Assembly: GCA_963739395.1 (NCBI GenBank)
Contig: CAVUAE010000001.1
Location: 992,001-1,056,000, forward strand
Source of the DNA: RBG-13-51-18 sp963739395
GTDB lineage: Bacteria; Chloroflexota; Dehalococcoidia; Dehalococcoidales; RBG-16-60-22
Direction of reading: 5' to 3'
DNA: 64,000 bases
Positions within the stretch are counted from its first letter, which is position 1, and every line of letters begins with the position of its first letter. A program made the position numbers and the translations under genes. Positions 1 through 8,200 of the stretch are shown piece after piece. The notes beneath the pieces were generated by a model that was not told the DNA's origin, did not search any database, and saw nothing but the letters and a program-made list of their open reading frames with translations.

Positions 1-62
1 TGATATTATAAGATTAGAAATAGAGAGTCACTCACCACACAAATTTACACCAAAGAATCTAT

Positions 63-2858
63 ATGGCAAGCAGATTTGAAAAATTTTCCGAGAGAGCCCG
101 TCGTGTCCTTACGATAGCCCAGGAAGAGGCACGCGCCCTAAATCACAGCTACATCGGCACGGAGCATATTTTGCTCGGCCTGGTACGCGAAGAAGAGGGC
201 GTGGCTGCCAAGGTACTCACCAACCTGGGAATCGGCTTAAGCAAAGTACGCTCGGCGGTGGAGTTTATCATCGGGCGGGGAGAAAAACCCGGCACCGGCG
301 AGACTGGACTTACCCCCCGAGCCAAGAAAGTCATTGAATTAGCTATCGATGAAGCCCGCCAAATGGGGCATAACTATATCGGCACCGAACATTTATTACT
401 GGGACTGCTGCGTGAGGGTGAAGGAGTGGCATCCAGCGTGCTGGATAGCTTCGGGATTACCCTGGAGCGAGCCCGTACCGAAGTAACTCATATTCTGACT
501 CAGGGCGTGCCTAAAGCCAGATTGACTCGCAGCGCCAGCAAGACTCCAGCTTTAGACCAGCTGGGCACCGACCTTACGGAAGCCGCCCGCAAAAAGAAAC
601 TCGACCCCATTATCGGACGGCATAAAGAGATAGAGCGCGTCATCCAGATTCTAAGTCGCCGCACCAAGAACAATCCCGCGCTTATCGGTGAGCCGGGCGT
701 GGGCAAGACCGCTATCGTCGAAGGACTAGCACAACAAATTGTCTCGGGCACCGTCCCCGAAATGTTAGAAGATAGAAGACTCATCTCCCTAGACATGGGG
801 TCGCTGGTAGCGGGCACGAAATACCGCGGCGAGTTTGAAGAGCGACTGAAGAAGATAATCGACGAAATAAAAACTGCGGGCAATTGCATTATCTTTATCG
901 ATGAATTTCACACCATGGTTGGCGCCGGCGCTGCCGAAGGGGCCGTCGACGCGGCTAATATTTTAAAACCCTCACTAGCGCGGGGTGAGTTGCAGTGCAT
1001 CGGCGCAACAACCCTGGACGATTACCGCAAATATGTCGAGCGAGACGCGGGACTGGAACGACGCTTCCAGCCTGTTCTTGTTGAGGAACCATCCGTCGAA
1101 GAGACCCTGCGGATATTACGCGGCATCAAGGAACGATACGAGCAGCATCATCACCTGAAAATCAACGAAGAGGCTTTAGCAGCGGCCGCCAGCATGGCAG
1201 CACGATATATTCCCGACCGCTTTTTACCGGATAAAGCCATCGACCTGGTGGACGAAGCGGCATCCAGAGTACGCATACGCCACAGCACGATGCCAGTCTC
1301 CTTAAAACAAGCCAAGGAACAGCAGGATATCATCCGTAAGGATAAAGATAACGCCCTCGCCACGCAGCAATATGACGACGCCGCAGAATTGCGGGAACGC
1401 GAACTGCAAACCGAAGAAAAGATAAAAGAACTAGAGAGCGAGTGGCGGACAGAGCAAGAGAAAGAGGACGTGGTAGTGAAGAAGGAGGACATCGCCGAAG
1501 TGGTAAGCATGTGGACGGGTGTACCGATGGTACAGCTTGCCGACGACGAGGCGAGCCGTCTCCTGAATATGGAAGAGTCCTTACACAAGCGTATCGCCGG
1601 ACAGGAAGAAGCCGTAAAAGCCATATCCAAAGCAGTACGGCGAGCGCGGTCCGGTATCAAAGATCTTAAACGACCGATGGGCGTTTTCCTATTCCTGGGT
1701 CCCACGGGCGTAGGCAAGACAGAGATGGCGAAAACGCTGGCTGAATACATGTTCGGCAGCGAAGATGCGCTCATCCGCATCGATATGTCCGAGTTCATGG
1801 AAAAATTCGCTGTTTCCAGACTGGTTGGGGCGCCGCCGGGATACATTGGGTATGAAGAAGGCGGTCAGCTAACCGAAGCAGTGCGGCGCAAGTCATATAG
1901 CTGCATCCTGCTGGATGAAATCGAAAAAGCCCACCCGGATGTCTTCAACCTGCTTCTCCAGATTTTCGATGACGGGCATTTGACCGACGCTAAGGGTCGT
2001 CGAGTAGATTTCCGCAACAGTATTATAATAATGACCAGCAACTTCGGCGCAATAGAAATCAAGCGAGGTTCGGTCGGTTTTGCCTCACGCAGTGATGAAG
2101 CGAAAACGCGGGAACGCTCTTACGAAAAAATGAAGGATGACCTGCTGACCAAATTAAGGGACAGCCGCGAAAGCAACTTCCGTCCTGAGTTCCTGAACCG
2201 TATCGACGATATCATCGTCTTCCATACCCTCACCGAGGAGCAAATACGGGCAATCGTGGACATGATGCTGGCTGCCGTCGGTCGGCAACTCGCCGAAAAG
2301 GAAATTAAATTACAGGTAACCGACACCGCCAAGAACCAACTCGGTAAAGAAGGGTATAAAGAGGAATACGGGGCGCGCCAGCTGCGTCGCGTCATACAGA
2401 ACCGTGTTGAAGATAGACTTTCGGAAGCGGTGCTGCGAGGCGGCTTTAAAACCTTCGACCGGATATATGAAACTAAGGCAACTATCAAGATGCCAGGCGT
2501 AATGGATAGTATCGTCAAGGAAACTAAAGAAATCCCCGATAAGCGCGCCGTGCAGAAGAGCTCGGATAAATTCCGCGTTGTCCCAGAGATTAAAGGTATT
2601 GAAGTCAAAGGCGATAATCTCACCGTTTACGCTTCTGAAAGCATAAAATACGAACTAGAGAAAATTATTAAAGAAACGATGGACGAGAAGGCGAAAAGCA
2701 AGGCGGCGAAAAAGGTCAGGCTTATCGAGGAAGTTAAGGTAATAGAGAACTCTTACATTTCCGAAGTGGTAGTTGATATAGAGGACGAGGAGTATACTAT
2801 CGACTCCAACGATGAATTTTCTCTGCCGAATGCTCCGGTAAGCGCCAAAGCGAGATAG
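63..2858 (+). CDS. clpC: ATP-dependent Clp protease ATP-binding subunit ClpC
   Basis: AAA+ unfoldase that feeds proteins to the ClpP peptidase. Two Clp_N repeats fill roughly residues 1-145. The first AAA+ module has Walker A GEPGVGKT near residue 209 and Walker B IIFIDE near 276. A UVR-like coiled region lies around 430-465, which marks ClpC rather than ClpB. The second module has Walker A GPTGVGKT near 546. The D2-small domain ends near residue 795, and about 135 further residues form a charged C-terminal extension, which makes the protein longer (931 aa) than the usual 810-850. The ATG start has no strong Shine-Dalgarno in the 62 bases available upstream. A terminator follows at 2904. Confidence 0.96.
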   Translation: MASRFEKFSERARRVLTIAQEEARALNHSYIGTEHILLGLVREEEGVAAKVLTNLGIGLSKVRSAVEFIIGRGEKPGTGETGLTPRAKKVIELAIDEARQMGHNYIGTEHLLLGLLREGEGVASSVLDSFGITLERARTEVTHILTQGVPKARLTRSASKTPALDQLGTDLTEAARKKKLDPIIGRHKEIERVIQILSRRTKNNPALIGEPGVGKTAIVEGLAQQIVSGTVPEMLEDRRLISLDMGSLVAGTKYRGEFEERLKKIIDEIKTAGNCIIFIDEFHTMVGAGAAEGAVDAANILKPSLARGELQCIGATTLDDYRKYVERDAGLERRFQPVLVEEPSVEETLRILRGIKERYEQHHHLKINEEALAAAASMAARYIPDRFLPDKAIDLVDEAASRVRIRHSTMPVSLKQAKEQQDIIRKDKDNALATQQYDDAAELRERELQTEEKIKELESEWRTEQEKEDVVVKKEDIAEVVSMWTGVPMVQLADDEASRLLNMEESLHKRIAGQEEAVKAISKAVRRARSGIKDLKRPMGVFLFLGPTGVGKTEMAKTLAEYMFGSEDALIRIDMSEFMEKFAVSRLVGAPPGYIGYEEGGQLTEAVRRKSYSCILLDEIEKAHPDVFNLLLQIFDDGHLTDAKGRRVDFRNSIIIMTSNFGAIEIKRGSVGFASRSDEAKTRERSYEKMKDDLLTKLRDSRESNFRPEFLNRIDDIIVFHTLTEEQIRAIVDMMLAAVGRQLAEKEIKLQVTDTAKNQLGKEGYKEEYGARQLRRVIQNRVEDRLSEAVLRGGFKTFDRIYETKATIKMPGVMDSIVKETKEIPDKRAVQKSSDKFRVVPEIKGIEVKGDNLTVYASESIKYELEKIIKETMDEKAKSKAAKKVRLIEEVKVIENSYISEVVVDIEDEEYTIDSNDEFSLPNAPVSAKAR

Positions 2859-2903
2859 CCAACAAAAGATGTGACATCTATAACCGGCTTTAGTATAATA
2901 GGA

Positions 2904-2940
2904 CGGTGGCAGTTTAAGTAACTCCACCGCCTTTTTGTTT
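2904..2940 (+). terminator. Rho-independent terminator after clpC
   Basis: CGGTGG (2904-2909) pairs with CCACCG (2924-2929), with extra AGTT/AACT pairing inside, and is followed by a T-rich run CTTTTTG. It sits between clpC and the biotinyl-domain gene and probably makes them separate transcripts. Confidence 0.75.
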
Positions 2941-2972
2941 AGTAAAAGATATTCAGGAAAGGAGCCAGATAA

Positions 2973-3194
2973 TTGGCGAGAGAAACAGTTGAAGTTCCTA
3001 TCACTGGAAAAATCATCAGCGTCGAAGTGAAGGTTGGCGATATCGTGAATGAGGGCGACGTCATCTGCGTTTTAGAGTCTATGAAAATGGAAAACCCGAT
3101 ACTGGCGGCGGTGGGCGGTAAAGTGGTAGCAATCGGGGTAAAAAAGGAGCAGGTGGTTAAGCCCGGCGAGATGATTGCCGTGATTGAATATTAA
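2973..3194 (+). CDS. Biotinyl/lipoyl carrier-domain protein (biotin carboxyl carrier)
   Basis: A 73-residue stand-alone biotinyl domain. The sequence has the ESMKMEN hairpin turn, with Lys38 as the expected biotinylation site, and the symmetric glycine-rich beta strands of the family (VGDIVNEGD, VKPGEMIAVIE). Such carriers swing carboxybiotin between the biotin carboxylase and carboxyltransferase of acyl-CoA carboxylases or membrane decarboxylases. No partner enzyme lies nearby, so its complex cannot be named. The start is TTG at 2973, supported by AGGAAAGGAG 10 bases upstream. A strong terminator follows immediately. Confidence 0.9.
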   Translation: MARETVEVPITGKIISVEVKVGDIVNEGDVICVLESMKMENPILAAVGGKVVAIGVKKEQVVKPGEMIAVIEY

Positions 3195-3221
3195 ACTGGA
3201 CTAAACAGTCATAAATTTTAA

Positions 3222-3247
3222 AGAGGGGTATTGAACCCCTCTTTTTT
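3222..3247 (+). terminator. Rho-independent terminator
   Basis: Perfect stem AGAGGGGT / ACCCCTCT with loop ATTGA, followed by TTTTT. It ends the biotinyl-domain transcript ahead of the convergent gene at 3337-4110. Confidence 0.9.
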
Positions 3248-3336
3248 ATTTCGGCGATGATATTGGCGATTATGAGCGGACTACACATTGGGCCGCTGGG
3301 AGGATAGTTTAAATCCTAAGCACGAAATTCTAAATT

Positions 3337-4110
3337 CTAAACGGATTTCTGATTTCCCTTTTTCTTTTCAAGTTCTAGTCTCTTTGCCTGGGTTTCACGA
3401 ACATATTTTAAAGTATTATCAACATATATTCTAGGTTTGCCGGATACTATGTTGTATAAATTTGATACATCATTTATGGGGTCCTTTTCTTCATTCATAG
3501 GTATCCTATCAGTTTCATATAAAGAAACCCAATTCACTAAATAGTGACTAATTTTCCCTGACTTCATAGGAACAAGATAGTTAGTGATATCTATATCACT
3601 TAGTCTTTTTACGCTACTTTTTTTTATAAAATCAGGATCATTTAAATATTTCTCACAAGTATGATGTAAAACAATACCATATAATTGAAGTTCATTCTGT
3701 AATTCATGTGCATCTATTAGTGGTCGTCCAAAATGTAAAGACTTCGTGAAATCTGCGGTTTGCATGCCAAATGCTATGGCTCCTTTAATAGGTATACTTT
3801 GGATTATAGCGTTGTAGATAATCAATTTTGTATCAAATATTATCCAATTAAATGCTTGTTGTGATTTATCATTGGAGACAACAATAATTGAATCTGAAAA
3901 TATTATATGTTTTATTGCTGGCCCAGCTTTGTTAGTAGACGCATATTTTGCCATCGTTTCAACATAGTCAATAGTTGGAAGTAGAGACTCAAGCATTTTT
4001 TTTACTTTATCATCACCGTCTCTTTGTAGTCTTTCCTTAAATCCCATTATATCCAAAAAAGCTACAAAGCGGTCATTTTTATCTTCCCAACCATCCATTT
4101 TCTCTGCCAT
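3337..4110 (-). CDS. Cyclase-homology-like orphan protein (FLDIMGF family)
   Basis: 257-residue soluble protein of unknown role. The N-terminal FLDIMGF (residues 18-24) and FSDS (71-74) resemble the two metal-binding strands of class III nucleotide cyclases (F-x-D-I-x-G-F and the later Asp). KGAIAFG (109-115) and FGRPLIDAHEL (127-137) fit the rest of a cyclase-homology fold. This is pattern recognition, and no activity is shown. The gene is AT-rich compared with its neighbours. A TATAAT lies 30-odd bases upstream (minus strand), and GAGG sits before the ATG. A truncated paralogue with the same leader sequence lies at 5701-5835. There are no obvious effector genes beside it. Confidence 0.75.
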   Translation of the reverse strand: MAEKMDGWEDKNDRFVAFLDIMGFKERLQRDGDDKVKKMLESLLPTIDYVETMAKYASTNKAGPAIKHIIFSDSIIVVSNDKSQQAFNWIIFDTKLIIYNAIIQSIPIKGAIAFGMQTADFTKSLHFGRPLIDAHELQNELQLYGIVLHHTCEKYLNDPDFIKKSSVKRLSDIDITNYLVPMKSGKISHYLVNWVSLYETDRIPMNEEKDPINDVSNLYNIVSGKPRIYVDNTLKYVRETQAKRLELEKKKGNQKSV

Positions 4111-4147
4111 TTTAATTTACCTCCCCCTCAATAGTAGGCTAATTATA

Positions 4148-4313
4148 TAACGGGCGAGGGGGAGGGGCAAGGGGGTTGACCTCTCCTCTTAAATTCCCCT
4201 CTCCGCTGGCACTTCGTGGTGACTCAGTGGAACCAGAGAGGGGAAAACGGGGAGGGGGTAATTAAAATCCCCCTTGGTCCCCCTTTTTCTTTCTAAAAGA
4301 GGGCTTTTTTACT
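4148..4313. repeat. GC-rich intergenic repeat (CCCCCTTGGTCCCCC family)
   Basis: Non-coding stretch with CCCTCTCC...GAGAGGGG and AAATCCCCCTTGGTCCCCC modules. The same modules recur at 5892-5970, 8085-8198 and 51703-51850, usually as inverted repeats with AAATCCC / GGGATTT ends. It looks like a degraded copy of a small non-autonomous palindromic element. Confidence 0.6.
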
Positions 4314-4352
4314 CCTTTTTCGGTTATTTCTAAAATTTATTTCAAAAACCCC

Positions 4353-4381
4353 TTGACATCTAGGCAATTATATGTTTAAAT
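4353..4381 (+). promoter_or_regulatory. Sigma-70-type promoter for the head-GIN gene
   Basis: TTGACA at 4353-4358, 17-base spacer, TTAAAT at 4376-4381, in AT-rich DNA. It would give an untranslated leader of about 75 bases before the ATG at 4463. Confidence 0.55.
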
Positions 4382-4462
4382 AATAAATAGAGAATTAAAT
4401 TAAAAATTAAATCAATAATTATAACGATAAATTAAACAAAGGGTTACGGAGGTATAAAGACA

Positions 4463-5104
4463 ATGAAAAAACAGGATTTCAATTTAAAGAACTTTACCAG
4501 AGTCGATATCGGCAGTACCTTCGATTTCGAAATAGTCCGTGCGGATTCGTACAGTATCGTCGTTGAAGCCAATGAAGGACTATTTAATAATCTCCATGTC
4601 GAAACCGAGGGCGAAACACTTCGGGTATTCCATAGTAAACATATCGGCTGGGTATTCCGTCTTGATCGACCAAGAGTAAAAATTTCAATGCCCGTCATTA
4701 AAGAATTAGAACTTTCCGGGGCGGTGATAGGAAAAATGAGTGGCTTCAAGTCAGGGGAGAATTTTAAGTTGACTATGGATGGAGCTAGTAAGGTTGATGC
4801 CGATATGGAATTCGGTTACTGTGAGTTTCACCTGCGCGGGGCATGTAACGTAAATGCAAAAGGCAAGGCTGAAAGCATCATCATTGATGTAAACGGAGCT
4901 TGCTATCTGGGGATGGAGGACTTTGCGGTTAAAAACGCAGCTATCCGACTAAACGGAGCCAGTACCTGTTCGATAAAAGTCAATGGTAAGCTGGATGCCA
5001 GGCTGGCAGGTGTTTCCAACCTTAACCTAGCCGGCGAGCCCACCCTTGGTGATATAAGGACTACCGGACTGGCAAAAATCAACAACATTTCCCGAATGAA
5101 ATAA
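4463..5104 (+). CDS. DUF2807 / head-GIN domain protein
   Basis: 213 residues with the repeating short-strand pattern of the DUF2807 (head GIN) beta-helix family: ISMPVIKELELSGA, LTMDGASKVD, FHLRGACNVN, IIDVNGACYLG, IRLNGASTCS. Family members are often exported or surface-bound. This one starts MKKQDFN and shows no signal peptide or membrane segment, so it is probably cytoplasmic. ACGGAGGT precedes the ATG. It lies between the cyclase-like gene and the duplicated micro-ORFs. The role is unknown. Confidence 0.8.
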   Translation: MKKQDFNLKNFTRVDIGSTFDFEIVRADSYSIVVEANEGLFNNLHVETEGETLRVFHSKHIGWVFRLDRPRVKISMPVIKELELSGAVIGKMSGFKSGENFKLTMDGASKVDADMEFGYCEFHLRGACNVNAKGKAESIIIDVNGACYLGMEDFAVKNAAIRLNGASTCSIKVNGKLDARLAGVSNLNLAGEPTLGDIRTTGLAKINNISRMK

Positions 5105-5152
5105 ATCTAAAAAGTATAATAGCGCCGATGAGGCGACGAGGAGATTACGAAA

Positions 5153-5299
5153 ATGAAACATGAACAGAAGACAACGAAAATGAAGATTTACCACAACGAG
5201 AGCGAAACTGTAATGATGCCGGAGCTGGTCGGTATGAACTGGGTGTTCTTAAATAACCGAACGACATCCCGGATAAAATTGCAGCGGGGAAGCTACTAA
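5153..5299 (+). CDS. Micro-ORF, tandem copy 1 (48 aa)
   Basis: Open frame of 48 codons beginning MKHEQKTTK and ending LQRGSY, with GAGGAG 9 bases before the ATG. An internal Met10 (MKIYHNES) is a possible alternative start. No signal peptide, cysteine or recognisable domain is visible. The case for it being real is the ribosome site and the near-perfect duplication of leader plus frame. It may be co-transcribed with the head-GIN gene, which ends 48 bases upstream. Confidence 0.5.
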   Translation: MKHEQKTTKMKIYHNESETVMMPELVGMNWVFLNNRTTSRIKLQRGSY

Positions 5300-5329
5300 A
5301 CTGAAGTGGTTACCGAGGAGGTAATGAAA

Positions 5330-5476
5330 ATGAAACATGAACAGAAGACAACGAAAATGAAGATTTACCACAACGAGAGCGAAACTGTAATGATGCCGGA
5401 GCTGGTCGGTATGAACTGGGTGTTCTTAAATAACCGAACGACATCCCGGATAAAATTGCAGCGGGGAAATTACTAA
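5330..5476 (+). CDS. Micro-ORF, tandem copy 2 (48 aa)
   Basis: Second copy, identical to the first apart from Ser47 changed to Asn. A GAGGAGG site at 5316-5321 sits unusually close. An in-frame ATG at 5324 lies only two codons upstream, so the product could begin MKMKHEQ. Function unknown. Confidence 0.48.
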   Translation: MKHEQKTTKMKIYHNESETVMMPELVGMNWVFLNNRTTSRIKLQRGNY

Positions 5477-5504
5477 AGTGAAGTGGGTGCCGAGGATAAT
5501 ACAC

Positions 5505-5639
5505 ATGAGGATTAACCACATAGAAAACAGCGCTGGGCTGTTCACCGGTACTAATTATCAACGTCAGTCACTTAATACACGCGAAATTGTAGACCTAGGT
5601 GATATCATGACCGAAGAACCAATAAGAAGGTTTTGGTAA
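5505..5639 (+). CDS. Micro-ORF, diverged third member (44 aa)
   Basis: 44 codons beginning MRINHIENS and ending IRRFW. The first residues align with the internal MKIYHNES of copies 1 and 2, and the leader (GAAGTGGGTGCCGAGGA) matches theirs, which suggests an old third copy whose remainder has changed. A GAGGA ribosome site lies 8-9 bases before the ATG. It could be a gene or a remnant. Confidence 0.35.
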   Translation: MRINHIENSAGLFTGTNYQRQSLNTREIVDLGDIMTEEPIRRFW

Positions 5640-5700
5640 TGGAACTGTATATATTCGCGGTAATATTACACAGGGAAAATATCAATGGGCGCTAATTCTT

Positions 5701-5835
5701 TTATAGTTGTCTCGTTTTTTGACTGTTATTTCTTTCGTAACTTTCTCTAAATACTCTATCTCTGAAACCCATAATATTTAAGAAAGATACATATCTTTCA
5801 CATGTATTTCTCCACCATTTTATTTCCTTTGTCAT
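5701..5835 (-). pseudogene. Truncated paralogue of the FLDIMGF cyclase-like gene
   Basis: 44-codon frame beginning MTKEIKWWRN whose residues 14-24 read RYVSFLNIMGF, matching RFVAFLDIMGF at the same positions of the protein at 3337-4110. The putative metal ligand Asp20 has become Asn. The frame then stops after about 44 residues, and nothing downstream resembles the rest. The leader (GAGGTAAAT before ATG and ATATAATTAGCC further up) is also shared, so gene and promoter were copied together before decay. Confidence 0.75.
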
Positions 5836-5891
5836 CTTATTTACCTCACCCTTAAATAGTTGGCTAATTATATAACGGGGTGGGGTGAATT

Positions 5892-5970
5892 AAAACTCCC
5901 TTAATCCCTCTTTACGAAAGAGGGACAATCCATCGTCTCCCTTTCATAAAGGGAGAGTGAGAGGGTTTTT
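5892..5970. repeat. Palindromic intergenic repeat (family A)
   Basis: AAAACTCCCTTAATCCCTC opens and GAGAGTGAGAGGGTTTT closes the element, with internal hairpins CCCTCTTTACGAAAGAGGG and CTCCCTTTCATAAAGGGAG. Same architecture as the copy at 8085-8198. It lies directly before radA. Confidence 0.7.
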
Positions 5971-6007
5971 TCTTGCCTTCTTTTCCTAAATCTAGTAAAG
6001 TCATGCT

Positions 6008-7411
6008 ATGAGTAAATCCTCGGCTAAAGTGGTTTACGTATGCAAAGAGTGCGGCAAGGAGAGTCTTAAGTGGCTCGGTAAGTGCCCGGACTGCAACCAG
6101 TGGAACACCTTTAGCGAGATGACGATTAAGGCGGAGGTCGCCTCCTTAAGACCGATGGGTCAGGCGGCTTTTCCGCAGGAGCTTTCGCAGGTAGAGCTAG
6201 AGGCTAAAGACCGCTCCCCTTTACCCCTCGCCGAATTCAACCGCGTACTGGGGGGAGGCATCGTGGCGGGGTCGCTTGTACTTGTTAGCGGCGACCCTGG
6301 CATCGGCAAGTCCACCCTTTTATTACAGGCGGCGGCGTCCATCGCTAACCAGCGTCAGCGCGTGGTCTACGTCACCGGCGAAGAGACGGCGCAGCAGATA
6401 AAGCTTAGGGCGAAGCGACTGGGACTTAAAGGAGAGGGACTTTTCATTCTGGCGGATACCGACGTGGACGCGATTATCGAGCAGGCGGAACAGGTCCTTC
6501 CTAAGGAAGGATTATTGATTGTAGACTCCATCCAGACGGTTTACATACCGGGTGGGGATTCGGCGGCGGGGAGTGTATCGCAGGTACGGGACTGCACGAT
6601 GCGTCTTATGCAGTGGGCGAAAATTCACGGCGTGCCCGTCTTCATCTCGGGACATGTCACCAAAGAGGGCGCCATCGCTGGCCCACGCGTTTTAGAGCAT
6701 ATCGTAGACGTCGTCCTCTATCTTGAGGGCGAGCCTTTCAGCGCTTACAGATTACTTCGCTGCGTTAAAAACCGCTTCGGCTCGACCAATGAGGTGGGCG
6801 TTTTTGAGATGAAAGAGGAGGGGATGGTCGAGGTGGCGAACCCATCGCTAGCATTTCTATCACAGCGGGGGACGGAAACGGTAGGGTCGGCCGTCGTGCC
6901 AGTCATCGAGGGGAGTCGTCCTCTATTAGTCGAGATACAGGCGCTAACGACCCTCAATACTTTCGGGCAGCCGCGACGTACAGCCAATGGCGTGGACTTT
7001 AATCGACTTCTTTTAGTGACGGCGGTGTTATCGCGGCGGGTGGGGTTAAAATTGGGCAACCAGGACGTGATGGTGAACGTGACGGGCGGCTTAAAGGTAG
7101 GCGAGCCGGCAGCGGACCTGGGGATGGCTCTGGCAATTGCCTCCAGTTATCGGGACGCGGAAGTGATGCCTCAAACAGCGGCGGTGGGGGAGGTGGGCTT
7201 AAGCGGAGAATTACGCCCCGCCCCGCAGATGGATAGGAGACTAAATGAAGTGCTTAGACTGGGTTTTACACGTTGCATTATTCCTAAGACGGGGGCGAAG
7301 ATAAACCCTCCTAAAGATATGGAAATCATTATTGCGGGGACTTTAAGGGAGGCGGTTTTTAAGGGGTTAAAGGGAGGGAAGGAGGATAAAAATGAGTCTG
7401 ACACAAAATGA
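6008..7411 (+). CDS. radA: DNA repair protein RadA
   Basis: RecA-like ATPase that promotes branch migration and processing of recombination intermediates. An N-terminal zinc finger, CKECGKES...CPDCNQW, spans residues 11-30. Walker A GDPGIGKST is near residue 97. The RadA-specific KNRFGSTNE motif is near 256, and a Lon-protease-like domain fills the C-terminal 170 residues. At 467 aa the length is normal. The last 20 bases overlap the start of the next gene. Confidence 0.96.
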   Translation: MSKSSAKVVYVCKECGKESLKWLGKCPDCNQWNTFSEMTIKAEVASLRPMGQAAFPQELSQVELEAKDRSPLPLAEFNRVLGGGIVAGSLVLVSGDPGIGKSTLLLQAAASIANQRQRVVYVTGEETAQQIKLRAKRLGLKGEGLFILADTDVDAIIEQAEQVLPKEGLLIVDSIQTVYIPGGDSAAGSVSQVRDCTMRLMQWAKIHGVPVFISGHVTKEGAIAGPRVLEHIVDVVLYLEGEPFSAYRLLRCVKNRFGSTNEVGVFEMKEEGMVEVANPSLAFLSQRGTETVGSAVVPVIEGSRPLLVEIQALTTLNTFGQPRRTANGVDFNRLLLVTAVLSRRVGLKLGNQDVMVNVTGGLKVGEPAADLGMALAIASSYRDAEVMPQTAAVGEVGLSGELRPAPQMDRRLNEVLRLGFTRCIIPKTGAKINPPKDMEIIIAGTLREAVFKGLKGGKEDKNESDTK

Positions 7412-8054
7412 AAAAAAAGAACGTTTAAAACATTATTTAAAACGTGAGGAAATAAGAATCCCGCTTCTACAAGAAGCCATGGAAGCCGTTAAAAAATATT
7501 ACCAAGATTCTAAGAAAAGCAACTTAGAACATTTTGAAAAAATTGATAATGTTATTTTATTCCTTTTAATAATGGAACGGGATATGTCAGTATTGATACT
7601 TAACTATTTAAAAATTTTTACTAACAATTGGGAACAGAAATATATCGCCAGACAAATAGCATTATTAGTATATGAAATGTCTCAAGATATTCCCCAACTT
7701 TTAAATGGAAATTTTCGTATTAGTTTAAGAACAATTCCCTTATGGGATGGAGCTGAAGAGGAGCTTAATAAAATCACTAAATCTCTTCACAAATTTAATG
7801 AAGTTAATAGAATAATGCTTGAAGACATTCGGCATTTTGTCATTGCACATAGGGATCAGGATGCATTTAAACAAATAGAAATTATTGAGAAGCTAGATCC
7901 TGATGAAATTTATAAAATCGTTGAAAAACTTTATGAAATTATACGTCCTCTTGTCGATTTCTTGTTAAGAGTATTAGATATCATGGGTAATCCACATGTT
8001 ATAGTGCATCATCTTTCAGAAGCGATAGAGAAAAAGAAAAAAGGGACAGCCTAG
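7392..8054 (+). CDS. Hypothetical all-alpha protein
   Basis: 220-residue protein, AT-rich and charged, predicted mostly helical, with no membrane segment. I do not recognise the family. The segment HFVIAHRDQDAFKQIEIIEKLD near residue 150 resembles the R-N-x-x-x-H-type turn of HEPN or Abi-like helical proteins, but the key motif is not clear. It starts inside the 3' end of radA with GGAGG about 10 bases before the ATG, so it is probably translationally coupled to radA. The base composition differs sharply from radA and suggests acquisition. Confidence 0.65.
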   Translation: MSLTQNEKKERLKHYLKREEIRIPLLQEAMEAVKKYYQDSKKSNLEHFEKIDNVILFLLIMERDMSVLILNYLKIFTNNWEQKYIARQIALLVYEMSQDIPQLLNGNFRISLRTIPLWDGAEEELNKITKSLHKFNEVNRIMLEDIRHFVIAHRDQDAFKQIEIIEKLDPDEIYKIVEKLYEIIRPLVDFLLRVLDIMGNPHVIVHHLSEAIEKKKKGTA

Positions 8055-8084
8055 CTGGATTCCCGTTTTCACGGGAATGACGGG

Positions 8085-8198
8085 GAAATCCCCCTTGGTC
8101 CCCCTTTTACAAAGGGGGAAAGAAAAAATTTAACCAACGATATATGGTTTGTACAATCATCCTCTCCCTTTGTAAAAGGGAGAGTTAGAGAGGGATTT
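8085..8198. repeat. Palindromic intergenic element (family A, best copy)
   Basis: Inverted ends AAATCCC / GGGATTT enclose CCCCCTTTTACAAAGGGGG and CTCCCTTTGTAAAAGGGAG hairpins. Just before it, 8057-8082 carries a family B hairpin (GATTCCCGTTTTCACGGGAA). It fills the radA-orf to ispD gap and ends a few bases from the ispD start. Confidence 0.75.
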
Positions 8199-8200
8199 GA

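Larger units (their letters stand above)
5153..5476 (+). repeat. Tandem direct repeat, unit about 177 bp, two near-identical copies
   Basis: The block starting at 5153 is repeated at 5330. Over the 147-bp coding part only two adjacent bases differ (AGC versus AAT before the final TAC). The leader with a GAGGAG-type ribosome site is repeated as well. A third, diverged copy of the leader (GAAGTGGGTGCCGAGGA) precedes the ORF at 5505. Confidence 0.92.

Noticed and set aside
5153..5476. Two repeat copies as a CRISPR array or IS fragment
   Set aside because: Unit length is 177 bp with no spacer structure, no terminal inverted repeats and no transposase.
5310..5561. 83-codon minus-strand frame
   Set aside because: It runs against the tandem micro-ORFs and shows no ribosome site or family pattern.
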